From contig JABDMQ010000398.1 in assembly GCA_013001365.1 (NCBI GenBank), forward strand, positions 1 to 6,392: a stretch of 6,392 nucleotides of DNA, read 5' to 3'. The translations under genes and the position numbers were made by a program. The DNA comes from Flavobacteriaceae bacterium. GTDB lineage: Bacteria; Bacteroidota; Bacteroidia; Flavobacteriales; Flavobacteriaceae. This document shows positions 6,352 to 6,392 of this stretch, piece by piece. Under the pieces are notes generated by a model. The model was given only the letters and a program-made list of their open reading frames with translations, did not search any database and had not been told where the DNA came from. Each line of letters begins with the position of its first letter. Position 1 is the first letter of the stretch.

Positions 6352-6392
6352 GGCCTAATCAGGGATTTGCTCATTTATCGGGAAGAAATTAG

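Noticed and set aside
264..6360. GATTAGGCC (264-272) and its reverse complement GGCCTAATC (6352-6360) near the two window ends
   Set aside because: A 9-base match is expected many times by chance in a 6.4-kb window, and there are no flanking duplications or transposase genes to suggest an element boundary.

Overview
The window looks like a chromosomal segment of a Bacteroidota bacterium, most likely a member of Flavobacteriaceae. The evidence is the AT-rich composition with A/T-rich leaders lacking Shine-Dalgarno sites, promoter-like TTG / TAnnTTTG elements, the Bacteroidota-type serine hydroxymethyltransferase (ADISHPAGL motif and the NPFGLK...MSSLLDSAVFPG insertion), and a fumarylacetoacetase whose N-terminus resembles flavobacterial homologues. 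I see no phage, transposon, CRISPR or RNA gene.

Layout, left to right. (1) Positions 1-263 hold the 3' end of a plus-strand gene for a secreted, probably beta-helical protein with a choice-of-anchor-Q-like C-terminus. (2) It meets glyA (minus, 266-1552) tail to tail with only 2 bp between the stop codons. (3) A 110-bp AT-rich divergent region holds a likely glyA promoter and separates glyA from fahA (plus, 1663-2955), the last enzyme of tyrosine/homogentisate catabolism. (4) fahA ends at a rho-independent terminator, followed by a monocistronic lipoprotein gene of unknown function (3067-4248) with its own strong terminator. (5) A two-gene unit follows: a membrane protein with a periplasmic CHASE2 sensor domain and no cytoplasmic output domain (4391-5566), overlapped by 22 bp by a gene for an exported FecR-like, beta-rich protein (5545-6351). 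The unit probably continues beyond the window, because I see no terminator after 6351.

glyA and fahA are housekeeping/catabolic genes and share only a divergent control region. The part that merits attention is the CHASE2 plus FecR-like pair. One partner is a membrane-anchored periplasmic sensor, the other an exported periplasmic or surface protein. Their overlap implies coupled translation and probably a shared complex or signalling role. The signal and the output are not visible here. The lipoprotein lies on the same strand just upstream but is insulated by a 13-bp perfect terminator stem, so a functional link to the pair is speculative.
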